Source of the DNA: a virus
DNA length: 24,212 nt
Strand: one strand, 5' to 3'
Virus record (IMG/VR): IMGVR_UViG_3300020084_001170
Coordinates: 1-24,212 of that record
In this document: piece after piece, positions 23,492 to 24,212 of the stretch
Layout of the letters: each line of letters starts with the position of its first letter
Position numbering within the stretch: position 1 is the stretch's first letter
Program-made: the position numbers and the translations under genes
Notes under the pieces: generated by a model
Database searches by the model: none
What the model was told of the DNA's origin: nothing
The model's input: the letters and a program-made list of their open reading frames with translations, nothing else

Positions 23492-24115
23492 TTAAATGTT
23501 GAAATTTTTATTTTTGTATATGTAATCACAACCTAAAGTAGTAATCTTTTCAAAATTTTTCGATTCTAAATAATTAGATATAAAATCTGAATTGTGATTT
23601 ACTTCGATTGAAATCAAATTTATTTGATTTTTATTAAAATCAATAGTTTCTAAAATTTTCATTTCTGAACCTTCAACATCTAAACTCATGTAATCTATAT
23701 TTTTTGGTAGATTTAATTCGTCAAAAGTTATAGTTTCTGTTGTTATAATTTTTTTATTACCTCCCATCATTCTTAATTCATTTTCTATTCTTAATAAATG
23801 TGCTGGATTGTAATTTTCTAATAAACCACTCAACATTTCGGTATAACCCTCAAGTAATAGAAAATTTTCAGTACCCTTTTTATTCGATAGAGCACAATTA
23901 AATAATTTACAGTTTCTATTTTCTTTTAATTTATTGAACACGTTTGGTATCGGTTCTATACAAACCCCATCCCAACCCAATTTTTCAAAAAAGTAAGTAT
24001 TACTTAAAGTTATACCGTCGTGTGCTCCTATATCTAAATAAAACCCATTATTTTTTTCTTTAAAAAAGTTTTCAAATAAAAACTTATCTTGACCATATTG
24101 TGAATAAAATTCCAT
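23492..24115 (-). CDS. FkbM-family methyltransferase (third)
   Basis: This 207-residue protein is the most typical FkbM member in the window. YSQYGQDKFLFENFFKEKNN is the usual FkbM opening (S-Q-x-G-Q-D). GFYLDIGAHDGITLSNTYFF is SAM motif I with D-I-G-A-H-D-G. GWDGVCIEPIPNVFNKL has the E-P-I-P ribose strand, NCALSN follows, and IDYMSLDVEGSEMKILE holds the D-V-E-G-S-E motif. The protein ends in a Lys/Asn tail. It shares the S-Q-x-x-Q-D opening and GWDG with the second copy, suggesting an old duplication of these two, while the first copy is more distant. It probably methylates a sugar hydroxyl. Its ATG is preceded by A/T-rich DNA without a Shine-Dalgarno. Confidence 0.88.
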   Translation of the reverse strand: MEFYSQYGQDKFLFENFFKEKNNGFYLDIGAHDGITLSNTYFFEKLGWDGVCIEPIPNVFNKLKENRNCKLFNCALSNKKGTENFLLLEGYTEMLSGLLENYNPAHLLRIENELRMMGGNKKIITTETITFDELNLPKNIDYMSLDVEGSEMKILETIDFNKNQINLISIEVNHNSDFISNYLESKNFEKITTLGCDYIYKNKNFNI

Positions 24116-24127
24116 AAATATATTTTT

Positions 24128-24212
24128 TTAATTTAAAATGTATAGTGTGTCGTATTCAAATCTTTCTTTTATAGAATAACCAAGTGAAAACAAAAGGTTA
24201 TCTAAATCATCT
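24128..24212 (-). CDS. C-terminal end of a gene at the window edge (partial)
   Basis: On the minus strand a frame runs in from the edge and gives 27 residues (DDLDNLLFSLGYSIKERFEY then DTLYILN) before TAA at 24130-24128. It ends 12 bases before the third FkbM gene. The pattern, a helix then 'L-G-Y' and a final 'D-T-L-Y-I-L' strand, matches how FkbM-type methyltransferases often end, so another such gene may begin outside the window. This is suggestive only. Confidence 0.55.
   Translation of the reverse strand, partial: DDLDNLLFSLGYSIKERFEYDTLYILN

Noticed and set aside
1-24212. tRNA genes, CRISPR arrays, insertion sequences, integrase or attachment sites
   Set aside because: No cloverleaf, regular repeat-spacer pattern, transposase or integrase was seen, and there is little non-coding space to hold them.

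Overview
This looks like a strongly A+T-rich segment of a T4-type (contractile-tail) phage that probably infects a member of the Bacteroidota, most likely Flavobacteriia. The phage assignment rests on a T4 gp23-like major capsid protein preceded by a gp22-like acidic scaffold, a gp55-like late sigma factor, PhoH, and a block of virion-type proteins. The host inference rests on three weaker clues. Start codons sit in A/T-rich contexts with almost no Shine-Dalgarno sequence. A small decayed secreted gene carries a signal peptide ending in the flavobacterial style (SFG before Gln). A small protein beside the scaffold gene resembles the Bacteroidota family DUF4494.

Layout. Bases 1-4060, plus strand: capsid assembly, with the end of an upstream gene, the small DUF4494-like gene, a terminator, the scaffold, the major capsid protein and a second strong terminator. 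Bases 4060-7300, a mosaic or junction region: an HNH homing endonuclease directly behind the capsid gene, an orphan multi-spanning membrane protein, a small convergent gene, a 370-residue basic protein with helical motifs at both ends that look like prohead targeting or cleavage signals, and two decayed genes lying tail to tail. Bases 7300-16017, minus strand: small unknown genes, a second protein with the targeting-like motif, a run of virion and baseplate-type proteins, the late sigma factor and a GT2 glycosyltransferase. Bases 16019-24212, minus strand: a GT4-type glycosyltransferase, a small unknown protein, a HAD-like protein with altered catalytic residues, PhoH, then a glycan cluster. 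That cluster comprises GDP-mannose 4,6-dehydratase, GDP-L-fucose synthase, three complete FkbM-type methyltransferases, GT10 and GT11 fucosyltransferase-like enzymes, and the end of a further gene.

How the parts fit. The capsid module should build a protease-processed prohead; several proteins carry (L/I)-x-E sites of the T4 gp21 type, although the protease itself would lie outside the window. The gp55-like factor would switch on late transcription. The glycan cluster could convert host GDP-mannose to GDP-L-fucose, transfer fucose in two linkages and O-methylate the product. The target, virion glycoprotein or host surface polysaccharide, cannot be read from the sequence. The minus-strand genes from about 7.3 to 24.2 kb are packed with overlaps or gaps of a few bases, apart from gaps of about 40 to 70 bases around the 7801-8262 gene. 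No tRNA gene, CRISPR array, insertion sequence or integrase was seen.
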